A stretch of 64,000 bases of DNA, taken from positions 1 to 64,000 of the forward strand of contig NZ_JASDDG010000018.1 of the NCBI RefSeq assembly GCF_030407495.1, written 5' to 3'. This DNA is from Arthrobacter sp. APC 3897. GTDB taxonomy: Bacteria > Actinomycetota > Actinomycetes > Actinomycetales > Micrococcaceae. Shown one piece after another: positions 63,579-64,000 of this stretch. Every line of letters begins with the position of its first letter. The stretch's first letter is position 1. Below the pieces are notes generated by a model. It saw only the letters and a list, made by a program, of their open reading frames with translations. It did not search any database and was not told the DNA's origin. The position numbers and the translations under genes are program-made.

Positions 63579-64000
63579 ATGGCTCAGAACGTCCCGGACG
63601 AGCCCACCAGGAACCCCGGCCCCAGCGTTCACGGGGCCCATTCAGCACGTCCACGGACAGCAGCTCCGGGCCGTAAGGACAAAGAAAAGCACCGAGGTTT
63701 TGGCGGCTGGCTCCGCGAAGTCGCCACCATCATCGTGATCGCGCTGCTGCTGTCCTTCCTCATTAAGACCTTCCTGTTCCGGGCGTTCTACATTCCCTCG
63801 GGCTCCATGGAAGACACCCTGGAAATCAACGACCGGATCTTTGTGAACCTGCTGGTTCCGGAACCCTTCGACCTGAACCGCGGCGACGTGGTGGTCTTCA
63901 AGGACACCAAGGGCTGGCTGCCCGAGCTTCCTCCGGCCGCCGAAGGACCCGGAGCCTGGATCCGTGACGCCCTTATTTTTGTCGGCCTCATTCCGGACAC
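63579..64000 (+). CDS. lepB: Signal peptidase I, second paralogue (3' end outside window)
   Basis: ATG 63579 follows AGAGGA (63568-63573), and the frame stays open to the window edge (about 140 residues). A polar, Pro/Arg/Lys-rich N-terminal tail of about 45 residues precedes the membrane helix (VATIIVIALLLSFLIKTFLF) and the Ser box FYIPSGSMEDTLEINDRIFV. FDLNRGDVVVFKD follows. The Lys of the dyad would lie beyond the edge. The long cytosolic tail distinguishes it from the first copy. Tandem lepB genes after rplS are common in actinobacteria. Confidence 0.93.
   Translation, partial: MAQNVPDEPTRNPGPSVHGAHSARPRTAAPGRKDKEKHRGFGGWLREVATIIVIALLLSFLIKTFLFRAFYIPSGSMEDTLEINDRIFVNLLVPEPFDLNRGDVVVFKDTKGWLPELPPAAEGPGAWIRDALIFVGLIPD

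Overview
The window is a high-G+C Gram-positive chromosome segment, most likely from a member of the Micrococcaceae close to Arthrobacter. I infer this from the strong G/C third-position bias, the many GTG and TTG starts, the actinobacterial gene order (recG-rsmD, coaD, DUF177-rpmF-rnc-mutM, smc, ftsY, ffh, rpsP-KH-rimM-trmD-rplS-lepB), and a fused oleBC gene of the type known in Micrococcus and Arthrobacter. The species cannot be fixed without a database search.

Region 1 (1-24593) is a cell-envelope polymer locus. Overlapping plus-strand genes encode two GT-B glycosyltransferases, an ABC-2 exporter pair (TagG/TagH or Wzm/Wzt type), a CgeB-like/GT2 fusion, a UDP-ManNAc dehydrogenase, and three large CDP-glycerol glycerophosphotransferase-family proteins, two of them fused to GT2 domains. 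A lower-G+C block (about 17245-23411) adds a sugar-nucleotidyltransferase-like protein, a GT92-like protein and a fourth, minus-strand GT2-glycerophosphotransferase fusion. UDP-GlcNAc 2-epimerase (wecB) closes the locus on the minus strand. Together the genes could make UDP-ManNAcA, assemble a phosphodiester-linked (teichoic or teichuronic-like) polymer and export it.

Region 2 (24714-36714) is mostly housekeeping: a small membrane protein, a DAK2 protein, recG, rsmD, a spermidine-synthase-like protein, an aminotransferase, an A+T-richer orphan gene, coaD, a decayed polysaccharide pyruvyl transferase, a DUF218 protein, then DUF177, rpmF, rnc and mutM.

Region 3 (36892-46389) holds a serine hydrolase and the olefin operon oleA-oleBC-oleD, all on the minus strand, divergent from smc.

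Region 4 (46390-57582) holds a 30-bp tandem repeat, a class-I glutamine amidotransferase with an MFS transporter, ftsY, a membrane-anchored GH79-like hydrolase, amtB-glnK behind a GlnR-like operator, a divergent glucose-6-phosphate dehydrogenase, ffh and a Nudix protein with a broken Nudix box.

Region 5 (57572-64000) holds an alpha/beta hydrolase, a GNAT acetyltransferase, a two-domain VOC protein with a probable leaderless promoter and repeated operator, then the rpsP-KH-rimM-trmD-rplS cluster and two tandem signal peptidase I genes, the second cut by the window end.
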